DNA of 63,473 nt from the NCBI RefSeq assembly GCF_022775115.1, contig NZ_JALFLA010000056.1:1-63473 (forward strand). Direction: 5' to 3'. The notes beneath the pieces were generated by a model. It searched no databases and was not told where the DNA came from. It worked only from the letters and a program-made list of their open reading frames with translations. The DNA is from Agathobaculum sp. (GTDB lineage: Bacteria; Bacillota; Clostridia; Oscillospirales; Butyricicoccaceae). A program made the translations under genes and the position numbers. This document shows, one piece after another, positions 9,137 through 17,281 of this stretch; position 1 is the first letter of the stretch; every line of letters begins with the position of its first letter.

Positions 9137-10105
9137 ATGAAGTATTACTTCGCCCCGATGGAGGGTGTGACGGGTGCGGTCTACCGCCGCGCGCACCAGA
9201 AATATTTCCCGGGTGTGGATAAGTATTTTATGCCCTTTTTTACGCCGACCGCGGCCGCGCGCTTTACGCCGCGCCAAAAGCGGGAGCTTGCGCCCGCGCT
9301 GGACGCGGGTGTGCCGACCGTGCCGCAGCTGCTGACCAAGAACGCCGCCGACTTCATTTGGGCGGCGAACGCGCTGTTCGACATGGGCTTTGACGAGGTC
9401 AACCTCAATCTGGGCTGCCCCTCGGGCACGGTGACGGCCAAGGGCAAGGGCGCGGGTTTTCTGGCGCAGCCGGACGCGCTCGACCGCTTTTTTGACGCGG
9501 TGTTTGCCGTCTGCGCGGGACGCATTTCGGTCAAGACACGGCTGGGGATGCACGACCCGGCTGAGTTTGACCGCGTTTTGGCGGTTTACGACCGCTATCC
9601 CATCGCCGAGCTGACCATCCACCCGCGCGTGCGGCAGGATTTTTACAAGGGCAGCGTGCGGCATGGGGCCTTCGCCGCCGCGCTGCCGCGTTGCGCTATG
9701 CCAGTGTGCTATAACGGCGATATCGTCACCGAGCGGGACGCGTGCGCGGTGCAGGCGCGGTATCCGTCGGTCGGCGCGCTGATGATCGGCCGCGGGCTGA
9801 TTGCCGATCCGTCGCTGGTCACGCGGCTGCGCGGCGGCGCGCGGGCCGACAAAAGCACGCTTGAAGCCTTTCACCACGACCTGTTTGACGGCTACACAGC
9901 GGCGTTCGGCGACCGCCGCACCGCCATACTGCGGATGAAGGAGGTTTGGTTCTACCATCTGGGGCTGTTTGCGGACAGCGAAAAGCACGGCAAACGGCTG
10001 CGAAAGGCCGTCTCTCCGCAGGAGTATGAAGCCGCCGCTGCCGCGATCTTCCACGAGCTTGCCCTGCTGGACGATGCCGCGCCCCGCTGGTTCCAGCCCG
10101 CGTGA
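9137..10105 (+). CDS. dus: tRNA-dihydrouridine synthase
   Basis: A 322-residue FMN-dependent TIM-barrel enzyme reducing uridine to dihydrouridine in tRNA D-loops. Visible motifs are APMEGVT at the N-terminus, the catalytic-Cys motif LNLGCPS near 95-101, KTRLG, TIHPR, and NGDI with GRGLI for FMN phosphate binding. The ATG at 9137 is preferred over the TTG six bases earlier because GAGGG is spaced correctly for it. It follows recX by 19 bases, so it may belong to the recA operon. Confidence 0.92.
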   Translation: MKYYFAPMEGVTGAVYRRAHQKYFPGVDKYFMPFFTPTAAARFTPRQKRELAPALDAGVPTVPQLLTKNAADFIWAANALFDMGFDEVNLNLGCPSGTVTAKGKGAGFLAQPDALDRFFDAVFAVCAGRISVKTRLGMHDPAEFDRVLAVYDRYPIAELTIHPRVRQDFYKGSVRHGAFAAALPRCAMPVCYNGDIVTERDACAVQARYPSVGALMIGRGLIADPSLVTRLRGGARADKSTLEAFHHDLFDGYTAAFGDRRTAILRMKEVWFYHLGLFADSEKHGKRLRKAVSPQEYEAAAAAIFHELALLDDAAPRWFQPA

Positions 10106-10136
10106 GCCGCGCCGCGCAGCCTGCGCGCATACGGAA

Positions 10137-10171
10137 AAGTCCGCTGACGCGGTGTTTGCGTCAGCGGACTT
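10137..10171. terminator. bidirectional intrinsic terminator between dus and the TauE pair
   Basis: A perfect 14-bp stem (10137-10150 / 10158-10171) with a 7-base loop lies between convergent genes. Its right arm overlaps the last codons of the minus-strand gene. Confidence 0.8.
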
Positions 10172-10541
10172 GCTTGTTTTTGCCCTGCTTACGGCCTGCA
10201 AGCAGCTCTTTGATGCCGATATAGAGCAGGAACATACCGAAGGCGCGGCGCAGCCAATCGGTGTCCATGCGCGCAGCGGCCAGCGCGGCCAGCACGGACG
10301 CGGGTATGCCCGCCAGTACGCACCAGCCCACCGCCGCGCCCCGCACCAGTCCATTTCGGATGTGCGAGACTAGCGCGGCGGGCGCGCAGGCGATGAAATA
10401 CAGCAGGTTGATCCCGCCCGCCTGATATTGGTCCAGTCCGGCGGCCAGCGTCAAATAGAGCAGCAGCAGCGAGCCGCCGCCCACGCCAAAGCCGGACAGG
10501 ATGCCGGTCAGCAGACCGGCCAGCATGGCGAGCAGGCTCAT
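10161..10541 (-). CDS. TauE/SafE-type exporter, second half-size subunit
   Basis: A 126-residue protein with about four transmembrane segments and the TauE/SafE repeat signature (GLLTGILSGFGVGGGSLLLLYL near the start). Family members are normally about 250 residues with two such repeats; here each repeat is a separate gene. It overlaps the stop of the upstream half by four bases (ATGA) and so is translationally coupled, as expected for a heteromeric pair. Substrate (sulfite, sulfonate or another anion) cannot be told from sequence. Confidence 0.85.
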   Translation of the reverse strand: MSLLAMLAGLLTGILSGFGVGGGSLLLLYLTLAAGLDQYQAGGINLLYFIACAPAALVSHIRNGLVRGAAVGWCVLAGIPASVLAALAAARMDTDWLRRAFGMFLLYIGIKELLAGRKQGKNKQVR

Positions 10542-10897
10542 AGCAGCAGCACCGCCCGCACGCCGCCGTACAGGATGAGCAGGCCGAACACCCGGCGCAG
10601 CCACAGCAGCTTGACCTTGCCGAAAACGCGCCCTGCGATCAGCCCGCCCGCCGCGCCGCCAAGCAGATAAGGCCATGCGGCGGTCAGGTCAAGGCCGCCC
10701 TTGAGCCAGTAGATCGCCGCCGACACCGCACTCAGCGGCAAAATGACCGCGACCGAGGTTGCGAACGCCTGCCGCTCGTCCATTTTGACCCATGAGACGA
10801 GCAGCGGCACCAGAAACAGTCCGCCGCCCGCGCCGAAAAAGCCGTTGGCCGCGCCGGCCAGCGCGCCGGTGGCCGCGTATTTGACGTTGGTTTTCAT
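10538..10897 (-). CDS. TauE/SafE-type exporter, first half-size subunit
   Basis: A 119-residue membrane protein with the repeat motif GALAGAANGFFGAGGGLFLVPLL and about four hydrophobic segments. The ATG at 10897 follows GGAGGGG. It is coupled to the second half-gene; together they equal one full-length TauE/SafE transporter. The pair lies downstream of prfB on the same strand but beyond the prfB terminator. Confidence 0.85.
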   Translation of the reverse strand: MKTNVKYAATGALAGAANGFFGAGGGLFLVPLLVSWVKMDERQAFATSVAVILPLSAVSAAIYWLKGGLDLTAAWPYLLGGAAGGLIAGRVFGKVKLLWLRRVFGLLILYGGVRAVLLL

Positions 10898-10966
10898 AGC
10901 ACCCCTCCGCCGGATAGCATTTGCCGGCCGGCGGGGGTTTATGTGCCAAAGGCAGGCTGGGCGCAC

Positions 10967-10999
10967 AAAAAAGGGGGAAAGCATCGCTTTCCCCTTTGA
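10967..10999 (-). terminator. prfB terminator
   Basis: The stem AAGGGGAAAGC/GCTTTCCCCC (one bulged G) is followed on the minus strand by TTTTTTG, 16 bases after the prfB stop. Confidence 0.8.
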
Positions 11000-11014
11000 T
11001 GTTTTCGCGGCGGC

Positions 11015-12139
11015 TTATTTGGTCGCCCAGTTGCCGGTTGCCAGCGCAGACAGGTAAGCATTGATGAAGCCGTCGATATCGCCGTCCATCACGGCGTTGA
11101 TGTTGGCGTTTTCGTAGGCCGTGCGGGTGTCCTTGGCCAAGGTGTAGGGCATGAAGACGTAGGAGCGGATCTGGCTGCCCCATTCGATCTTCTTCTGGTC
11201 GCCCTTGATGTCGGATATCTTCTCGAGGTGCTCGCGCTCCTTGATCTCGACCAGCTTGCTGCGCAGCATGCGCAGGCAGTTGTCCTTGTTCTGGAACTGG
11301 CTGCGCTCGGTCTGGCAGGAGACGACGATGCCGGTCGCCTTGTGGATCAGGCGCACAGCCGACGAGGTCTTGTTGATATGCTGGCCGCCCGCGCCCGACG
11401 AGCGGAACACCTGCATCTCATAATCGTCAGGCTTGATCTCGAAATCGGCCGAATCGTCCGGGATATCCGGGATGACCTCGACCGCGGAAAAGGAGGTGTG
11501 GCGGCGGCCGGAGGCATCAAACGGCGAGATGCGCACCAGACGGTGCACGCCCGATTCGCCCTTGAGAAAGCCGTAGGCGTTCTCGCCCTCAATGATGATA
11601 TCGGCGCTCTTCAGGCCGGCTTCTTCGCCGTCCTGATAGTCCATGATCTTATAGGTATAACCGTGCCGCTCGGCCCAGCGGGTGTACATGCGGTAGAGCA
11701 TTTCGCACCAGTCCTGCGCCTCGGTGCCGCCCGCACCCGCGTGGAAGGAGACGAGCGCGTTGTTCTTGTCGTATTCGCCGGTCAGCAGGGTGGACAGCTT
11801 TTGCTCGGCCACACCGTCCTCCAGCTCTTTATAGCCGCTCTCCAGCTCGCCGAGCATGGACTCGTCGTTTTCCTCAATGGCCATCTCGCAGATGGTCAGC
11901 AGGTCGTCACACAGCTCGGTCAGGTGGGCGTAGGCTTCGATCTTGCCCTTGAGCGCGCCCATGCGCGAGACGATCTTCTGGCTGGACGCGGGATCGTCCC
12001 AGAAGCCGGGCTGCGAGGACTTGAGCTCCAGCTCCTCGACCTCGCGCTTTGCCTTTTCCAGGCCGAGCGCGGTGTAAAGCTCGGTCAGCGCGGGCTTTAA
12101 GTTGTTCAGCTTGACCTTGTATTCCTCAAATTGCAGCAT
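11015..12139 (-). CDS. prfB: peptide chain release factor 2, no programmed frameshift
   Basis: A 374-residue RF2 that terminates translation at UAA/UGA. The stop-codon reading motif SPF (ISPFDASGRRHTSF, near 210) and the peptidyl-transferase motif GAGGQHINKT are intact. Many bacterial prfB genes carry an in-frame UGA near codon 25 and need +1 frameshifting; here the whole protein lies in one frame. PrmC, which methylates the GGQ Gln, is encoded about 4 kb upstream. A MITE-like repeat lies just upstream of the start and could carry promoter or leader sequence. Confidence 0.97.
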   Translation of the reverse strand: MLQFEEYKVKLNNLKPALTELYTALGLEKAKREVEELELKSSQPGFWDDPASSQKIVSRMGALKGKIEAYAHLTELCDDLLTICEMAIEENDESMLGELESGYKELEDGVAEQKLSTLLTGEYDKNNALVSFHAGAGGTEAQDWCEMLYRMYTRWAERHGYTYKIMDYQDGEEAGLKSADIIIEGENAYGFLKGESGVHRLVRISPFDASGRRHTSFSAVEVIPDIPDDSADFEIKPDDYEMQVFRSSGAGGQHINKTSSAVRLIHKATGIVVSCQTERSQFQNKDNCLRMLRSKLVEIKEREHLEKISDIKGDQKKIEWGSQIRSYVFMPYTLAKDTRTAYENANINAVMDGDIDGFINAYLSALATGNWATK

Positions 12140-12172
12140 GAAAATGCTCCTTCACGTATTTTTCATTATCTT

Positions 12173-12335
12173 AGGCAACACCGCATAATTCGGCAAAAGC
12201 GGCTTGCGAGAAAATTCTGCGCACTGATGAGGCACAATTGTACAGCAATACTTGATGTATTGCAAGCAATTACAACAAAATCAGAGCGAAAAATTGCCGC
12301 AAAGCGCCGAAGACATAATTGTGCGGTATTGCCTT
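12173..12335. mobile_element. MITE-like repeat, about 163 bp with 18-bp terminal inverted repeats
   Basis: The ends (12173-12190 and 12318-12335) are inverted copies matching at 16 of 18 positions (type GGCAAYACCGCAYAATT). The interior is imperfectly palindromic and has no gene. A diverged relative occurs near 40733-40830 (shared GCGGCTTGCG...CTGAT.AGGCAC block), and a left-end fragment (AAGGCAACACCGC) occurs at 34869. This looks like a non-autonomous, dispersed repeat family sitting in the prfB 5' region. Confidence 0.7.
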
Positions 12336-12385
12336 TATAGTATACGCATAAAACGGCCGCTTGTAAAGTTTTTTCGCAGTTTTGC

Positions 12386-12415
12386 TTGACAGCGCGGCGC
12401 GCCTTGCTGTATAGT
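12386..12415 (+). promoter_or_regulatory. sigma-A promoter of the riboswitch transcript
   Basis: TTGACA at 12386-12391, 18-base spacer, TATAGT at 12410-12415, ending about ten bases before the riboswitch. Confidence 0.8.
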
Positions 12416-12424
12416 ATACGCAAG

Positions 12425-12562
12425 TAAAAGGGAGTAGCTCACGCGCGGGCCGCGCGTGGTCGACGTCGTCAAACCCGGCGCAGCCTTTGGGGCGCGCCCG
12501 GCGTCCACCGGACAGCAGCGAGACTTTTATTGCGCCAGCCGCAATAAAAGTCTCTTTTTTTT
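12425..12562 (+). ncRNA. yybP-ykoY-type (Mn2+) riboswitch with terminator platform
   Basis: The leader starts TAAAAGGGAGTAGCTC, contains the second conserved block GTCGTCA, and closes with CAGCGAGACTTTTA, the pattern of the yybP-ykoY family. P1 pairs TAAAAG (12425-12430) with CTTTTA (12523-12528). The same 3' strand can instead form a 14-bp terminator stem (12520-12533 / 12541-12554) followed by TTTTTTTT. Known members sense Mn2+ and stop terminator formation on binding, so the exchanger downstream is predicted to be induced by Mn2+. The motif match is by eye. Confidence 0.82.
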
Positions 12563-12601
12563 ACGCCCGATGCTGTATTCTTTCTGTAAGAGGTGTTTTT
12601 T

Positions 12602-13531
12602 ATGTTGTCAGTCGTTCTTCTTGTCATCGGTTTCATGCTGCTTGTCTGGGGGGCGGATAAGTTCGTGGCGGGTGCGGCCTCGGCCGCGCGCCGCATGGGC
12701 GTGTCCGAGCTGCTGGTCGGCCTGACCATCGTCTCGTTCGGCACATCCGCGCCCGAACTGGCCGTCAGCGTGACGGCGGCGCTCAAGGGTGCAAACGAGA
12801 TCGCGGTCGGCAACGTGCTCGGCTCAAACCTGTTTAACCTGCTGGTGGTGGCAGGGCTGTCGGCCGTGCTGTGCCCGCTGACGCTTGACCGTGCGCTGCT
12901 GCGGCGGGACTGGCCGCTCTCGTTCGGCGCGGCGGTCATGCTGGGCGCGATGCTGTTTGTCGGCGGGGGGCTGTCCCGCGTGGACGGGTTTATCCTGCTC
13001 GCCTGCTTTGCGGCGGTCATGGTCTCGCAGATACGCCCTGCGCTGCACACCCGCGCCGTGCGGACAGAGGGAGACGATGACTCGGCCATGCCGGTGTGGC
13101 TGACGCTTGTCAATATTGTGCTGGGCATCGGCTGCATCGTGCTGGGCGGCCAGCTTTCGGTAAACGGCGCGACCGGCATCGCGCGCATGTTCGGCCTGTC
13201 GGAAACGCTCATCGGCCTGACTATCGTGGCCGTCGGCACCAGCCTGCCCGAGCTGGTCACCTCGCTCGTGGCCGCGCGCAAGGGCGAGAACGACATCGCC
13301 ATGGGCAACGTGATCGGCTCGAACCTGTTCAATATCCTGCTGATCCTCGGCGTGTCCGCGGCGATCACGCCCATCCCGGTGCAGCCCACCGCGCCGGTCG
13401 ACTGCCTGATTCTGATCGCGGCGAGTGCGATATGCTATCTGCCCGCCCGTAAGGGCGTGCTCGGGCGCGCGCCCGGCGCGCTGATGGCGCTCGGCTACGC
13501 GGCGTATATGGTCTATCTCATCGGGCGGTAA
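12602..13531 (+). CDS. Ca2+/Na+ (cation) antiporter, YrbG/CaxA-like
   Basis: A 309-residue membrane antiporter with two inverted repeats of about five helices. Each has an alpha-repeat: GLTIVSFGTSAPELAVS with GNVLGSNLFN, and GLTIVAVGTSLPELVTS with GNVIGSNLFN, the ion-binding signatures of the NCX superfamily. ATG at 12602 follows AGAGGTG. It is directly downstream of a yybP-ykoY riboswitch, so in this organism it may export Mn2+ (or Ca2+ in response to Mn2+); the transported ion is inference. Confidence 0.9.
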   Translation: MLSVVLLVIGFMLLVWGADKFVAGAASAARRMGVSELLVGLTIVSFGTSAPELAVSVTAALKGANEIAVGNVLGSNLFNLLVVAGLSAVLCPLTLDRALLRRDWPLSFGAAVMLGAMLFVGGGLSRVDGFILLACFAAVMVSQIRPALHTRAVRTEGDDDSAMPVWLTLVNIVLGIGCIVLGGQLSVNGATGIARMFGLSETLIGLTIVAVGTSLPELVTSLVAARKGENDIAMGNVIGSNLFNILLILGVSAAITPIPVQPTAPVDCLILIAASAICYLPARKGVLGRAPGALMALGYAAYMVYLIGR

Positions 13532-13593
13532 GGCCGCAGAGGGCAGAACTGGAATGCCCATCCAGAATATACAAAAGCATGGGGGTTGATTTG

Positions 13594-13813
13594 GTGAATT
13601 TCCCAAAATTCACATTGTAAATTTCATAATACTTGACAATACAGACAAGAGTCGTTTATCATATAAGCAGAAAACAAACGGATGAAGGATTCCATCAAAA
13701 AAGTGGATGAAATGCATCCAGTTTGCAGCATTCACCCTTATCCCGTTGTCCTTCTGCGTTGGCCAGAATAAGGGCGGATGAAAACAGCAAATTTAAGATA
13801 AGGACAAAGGAGG
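13594..13813 (+). promoter_or_regulatory. operator, promoter and structured leader of the dehydrogenase-rubredoxin fusion
   Basis: A perfect 8-bp palindrome (13594-13601 / 13606-13613, arm GTGAATTT) lies upstream of a promoter TTGACA (13633-13638), 18 bases, TATCAT (13657-13662). The leader of about 150 bases contains CCCTTAT/ATAAGGG arms (13736/13768), three GGATGAA words, and TTGTCCTT (13746-13753), which is complementary to AAGGACAA (13800-13807) next to the AAGGAGG ribosome site. Regulated transcription and possibly translation are suggested; the regulator is unknown. Confidence 0.6.
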
Positions 13814-13820
13814 TAACGGT

Positions 13821-15734
13821 ATGTTGTTCCAAACCACGCCGGCGCATGAAGAATTGCGCGCCAAGCTGCGCGCTTTCGCGGAGGAGGAGATCAAGCCCAT
13901 TGCATTTGAGCTTGATCAAAACAATGAGTTCCCCGAGGAAGCGGTGCAGAAGCTTGGCAAGCTGGGCTTCATGGGCCTGCCCTATCCCAAGGAGTATGGC
14001 GGCGCAGGACTGGATATCATGAGCTACGCGATCGCTGTCGAGGAGCTTGCACGCGTCGACGGCGGCGCGGGCGTTATTCTGTCCGCACACGTCTCTCTGG
14101 GTTCGTTCCCCATCTTCGCCTTCGGTACGGAGGAGCAGAAGAAAAAGTACCTGACCCCACTGGCTCGCGGCGAGAAGATCGCGGCCTTCGGCCTGACTGA
14201 GCCCAACGCAGGCTCGGACGCCGGCGGCACGGAGACCACCGCCATCGACAAGGGCGACTACTGGCTGCTCAACGGCGGCAAGATCTTCATCACCAACGCG
14301 CCCCGTGCGGATACATATGTTGTTTTTGCCGTTACGACGCCCGACATCGGCACGCGCGGCATCTCGGCCTTTATCGTAGAGAAGGGCTGGCCGGGCTTTG
14401 AGTTCGGCGACCACTACGACAAGATGGGCATCCGCTCCTCGACGACCGCCGAGCTGATCTTCAATGACGTCAAGGTTCCCAAGGAGAACCTGCTGGGCAA
14501 GGAAGGCCAGGGCTTCAAGATCGCCATGGCTACGCTCGACGGCGGCCGTATCGGCATCGCGGCGCAGGCGCTCGGTATTGCGCAGGGTGCGTTCGAGCAC
14601 GCGCTCGAGTACTCCAAGGAGCGCATCCAGTTCGGCAAGCCGATCGCGGCGCAGCAGGGCGTGTCCTTCAAGCTGGCCGACATGGCGACCAAGCTGCGCT
14701 GCGCGCGCATGCTGGTCTACTCCGCTGCTGAGATGAAGGAGCATCACCAGCCTTACGGCATGGAAGCGGCGATGGCCAAGCTGTACGCTTCCGATATCTC
14801 GTTGGAAGTCTGCAACGACGCGCTGCAGATCTTCGGCGGCTCGGGCTTCCTCAAGGGCATGGAGGTCGAGCGCGCTTACCGCGACGCGAAGATCACCACC
14901 ATCTACGAGGGCACCAACGAAGTCCAGCGCGTGGTTATCGCGGCCTCGCTGGTCGGCAAGCTGGGTAAGGAGGCCGGCGGTTCGAGCCGTTCGGTCATGA
15001 AGAAGCCCGCGCCGGTAACCGGTGTGCGCAAGAAGAACATCTTCCGCGAGGGCGACGCCAAGGAGCGCGTAGAGGCGCTGGTGGCCGCGCTGAAGAAGGA
15101 CGGCCACGACTTCTCGGTCGGCATCCCGATCGATACGCCCATCGCGCAGGCTGAGCGCGTGGTTTCCGCCGGTAAGGGCATTGGCTCGAAGGAGAACATG
15201 GCGCTGATCGAAAAGGTGGCTGCGGCGGCCGGTGCGGCGATCGGCTCGTCCCGTCCGGTGGCGGAGACGCTCAAGTATGTGCCGCTCAACCGCTATGTAG
15301 GTATGTCCGGCCAGAAGTTCCGCGGCAACCTGTACATCGCCTGCGGTATTTCGGGCGCGGTACAGCACCTGAAGGGCATCAAGGATGCCTCCACCATCGT
15401 TGCCATCAACAAGAACGGCAACGCACCCATCTTCAAGAACTGCGACTACGGCATTGTAGGCGATCTCAACGAGATCCTGCCGCTGCTGGCCGAGGCGCTT
15501 GACTGCGGCGAGAAGGCTCCCGCCCCGCCGATGATCAAGATGAAGCGCCCGCAGCCGCCCAAGCCGACCCCGATCGGTAAGAGCTATGTGTGCAACGGCT
15601 GCGGCTACGAATACAACCCCGAGGTGGGCGACGAGGACAGCGAGATCGCGCCCGGCACCCTGTTTGAAAAGCTGCCCGAGGATTGGGTATGCCCCAAATG
15701 TGCTGAGGAAAAAGATCAGTTTATCGAAGCCTGA
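13821..15734 (+). CDS. acyl-CoA dehydrogenase / EtfA FAD-domain / rubredoxin fusion
   Basis: A 637-residue three-part fusion. Residues 1-380 are a complete acyl-CoA dehydrogenase with the butyryl-CoA-dehydrogenase-type catalytic Glu363 in [10 protein letters not shown]. About 440-560 matches only the C-terminal FAD domain of ETF-alpha ([45 protein letters not shown]); the EtfA N-terminal domain and EtfB are absent. About 586-637 is a rubredoxin with CNGCGY and CPKC iron ligands. Electrons could pass acyl-CoA to FAD to FAD to Fe within one chain, and then to the flavodiiron protein encoded 21 bases downstream. The QVGQTG motif of EtfA is changed to YVGMSG. A separate conventional bcd-etfBA lies at 51854-54956. 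Confidence 0.93.
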   Translation: MLFQTTPAHEELRAKLRAFAEEEIKPIAFELDQNNEFPEEAVQKLGKLGFMGLPYPKEYGGAGLDIMSYAIAVEELARVDGGAGVILSAHVSLGSFPIFAFGTEEQKKKYLTPLARGEKIAAFGLTEPNAGSDAGGTETTAIDKGDYWLLNGGKIFITNAPRADTYVVFAVTTPDIGTRGISAFIVEKGWPGFEFGDHYDKMGIRSSTTAELIFNDVKVPKENLLGKEGQGFKIAMATLDGGRIGIAAQALGIAQGAFEHALEYSKERIQFGKPIAAQQGVSFKLADMATKLRCARMLVYSAAEMKEHHQPYGMEAAMAKLYASDISLEVCNDALQIFGGSGFLKGMEVERAYRDAKITTIYEGTNEVQRVVIAASLVGKLGKEAGGSSRSVMKKPAPVTGVRKKNIFREGDAKERVEALVAALKKDGHDFSVGIPIDTPIAQAERVVSAGKGIGSKENMALIEKVAAAAGAAIGSSRPVAETLKYVPLNRYVGMSGQKFRGNLYIACGISGAVQHLKGIKDASTIVAINKNGNAPIFKNCDYGIVGDLNEILPLLAEALDCGEKAPAPPMIKMKRPQPPKPTPIGKSYVCNGCGYEYNPEVGDEDSEIAPGTLFEKLPEDWVCPKCAEEKDQFIEA

Positions 15735-15755
15735 CGGCTGGAAGGAGGAAAAACG

Positions 15756-16976
15756 ATGTATTGTGTACGCAATGTAACTGAAGACCTGTATTGGGTTGGT
15801 GCGAACGACCGTCGTCTGACCCTGTTTGAAAACATCCATCCCATCCCCAAGGGCGTATCCTACAACGCATATCTGCTGATGGATGAGTCCACCGTACTGT
15901 TTGACACCGTAGACTGGTCGGCCTGCCGCCAGCTGCTGGAGAACCTCTACCACGTGCTGGGCGACCGCCCGCTCGACTATCTGGTCGTCAACCACATGGA
16001 GCCTGACCACGGCGCCTCGGTCGAGGAGATCCTGCTCCGCTGGCCGGATGTCAAGGTCATCAGCACCGAGAAGTCCTTCATGCTGATGCGTCAGTTTGGC
16101 TTCGAGATCGACGGCCACGAGCTGATCGAGGTCGTTGAGGGCGATACCTACAGCTTCGGCAAGCACGAGGTCATGTTCGTGGGCGCGCCCATGGTACACT
16201 GGCCGGAGGCTATGGTCACCTTTGACACCACCAACGGCGTACTCTTCTCGGCAGACGCTTTCGGTTCTTTCATCGCGCTCGACGGCAAGCTCTTTGCCGA
16301 CGAAGTCAACTTTGACCGCGACTGGATCGACGAGGCGCGCCGTTATCTGACCAACATCGTTGGCAAGTACGGCCCCCACGTGCAGCTGCTGCTGGGCAAG
16401 GCCGCGCCCATCCTTGACAAGATCAAGTACATCTGCCCGCTGCATGGTCCGGTCTGGCGCAAGGATCTGGGCTACTTCATCGACAAGTACGACAAGTGGA
16501 GCCGCTACGAGCCGGAAGAGCAGGGCGTCATGATCGTCTACGCTTCCATGTACGGCAACACCGAGTCTGCGGCCAACGCGCTGGCTACCCGCCTGTGCGA
16601 GAAGGGCATGACCAACGTGGTTATGTACGACGTGTCTAACACCCACGTTTCCTACCTGATCTCGGAGAGCTTCCGTCTGTCCCACATCGTGCTCGCTTCG
16701 GTGACCTATAACCTGGGCATCTATCCGGTTATGCACGACTACCTGATGGATATGAAGGCGCTCAACCTGCAGAACCGCACCTTTGCGATCGTCGAGAACG
16801 GCTCGTGGGCTTGCGAGTCGGGCGATCTGATGCAGAAGTTCGTCGACGAGGAGCTGAAGAACATGACTGTGCTCAACGAGCGCCTGTCGATGTCCTCCGC
16901 GCTCAAGGGCGACAAGGAGACCGAGCTTGATGCGCTGGCCGATGCGATCATCGAGTCCATGAAGGTCGAGAAGTAA
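15756..16976 (+). CDS. fprA: flavodiiron protein (FprA-type O2/NO reductase)
   Basis: A 406-residue class A flavodiiron protein reducing O2 to water (or NO to N2O). The metallo-beta-lactamase-like diiron domain (1-250) shows the ligand motif HMEPDH near 80-85, a His in VHWPEAM, Asp in SADAFGSF and His in CPLHGP. The flavodoxin domain (from about 260) has the FMN loop YASMYGNTESAA. It has no fused rubredoxin, so it needs an external electron donor; the rubredoxin domain of the upstream fusion is the obvious candidate. GGAGGAAAAACG precedes ATG. A terminator follows, making a two-gene operon. Confidence 0.95.
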   Translation: MYCVRNVTEDLYWVGANDRRLTLFENIHPIPKGVSYNAYLLMDESTVLFDTVDWSACRQLLENLYHVLGDRPLDYLVVNHMEPDHGASVEEILLRWPDVKVISTEKSFMLMRQFGFEIDGHELIEVVEGDTYSFGKHEVMFVGAPMVHWPEAMVTFDTTNGVLFSADAFGSFIALDGKLFADEVNFDRDWIDEARRYLTNIVGKYGPHVQLLLGKAAPILDKIKYICPLHGPVWRKDLGYFIDKYDKWSRYEPEEQGVMIVYASMYGNTESAANALATRLCEKGMTNVVMYDVSNTHVSYLISESFRLSHIVLASVTYNLGIYPVMHDYLMDMKALNLQNRTFAIVENGSWACESGDLMQKFVDEELKNMTVLNERLSMSSALKGDKETELDALADAIIESMKVEK

Positions 16977-17007
16977 GCCTCTCACCTATCCAATCCCAAC
17001 CGCTTAC

Positions 17008-17048
17008 AAGCGCCGGAAAGCTGGCATACGCCGCTTTCCGGCGCTTTT
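17008..17048 (+). terminator. terminator of the fusion-fprA operon
   Basis: A 13-14 bp stem AAGCGCCGGAAAGC/GCTTTCCGGCGCTT followed by TTGC. Confidence 0.85.
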
Positions 17049-17109
17049 GCGCGCACGGAGAAAGGTTTTTGCAGTTTACAAAAAATATGTTTGTTTCCCC
17101 CTTCGCCTG

Positions 17110-17218
17110 TGATATAATAGCCGAAGATTGACTATTATATCAATTATTGCACAGTTATATTACCAGCGGCGCAGTGTGGATGATTTGACTTCACAAGCGC
17201 TCGCCTTTGTGATATAAT
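17110..17218 (+). promoter_or_regulatory. secA upstream region: perfect 11-bp inverted repeat and promoters
   Basis: Arms TGATATAATAG (17110-17120) and its complement (17132-17142) are perfect and enclose 11 bases; a TATAAT lies inside each arm, so the palindrome overlaps possible -10 boxes on both strands. The likely secA promoter is TTCACA (17190-17195), 17 bases, TATAAT (17213-17218). The words CGCCTGTGATATAATA and CGCCTTTGTGATATAATA occur twice, 98 bases apart, suggesting a duplicated promoter. Confidence 0.6.
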
Positions 17219-17281
17219 ACATCTAACTATGATGAAAACGAGGGGTGCTTTATGTCCCCTTTGAAAGGCTGAACAAACAAA

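Noticed and set aside
13695..16985. Very long minus-strand open frame opposite the fusion/fprA genes
   Set aside because: It mirrors the codon pattern of the plus-strand genes in GC-rich DNA, has no ribosome site and no recognisable domains. Similar antisense frames opposite secA (17321-19744), the sensor kinase (3872-5680) and nhaC (30781-33810) were rejected for the same reason.
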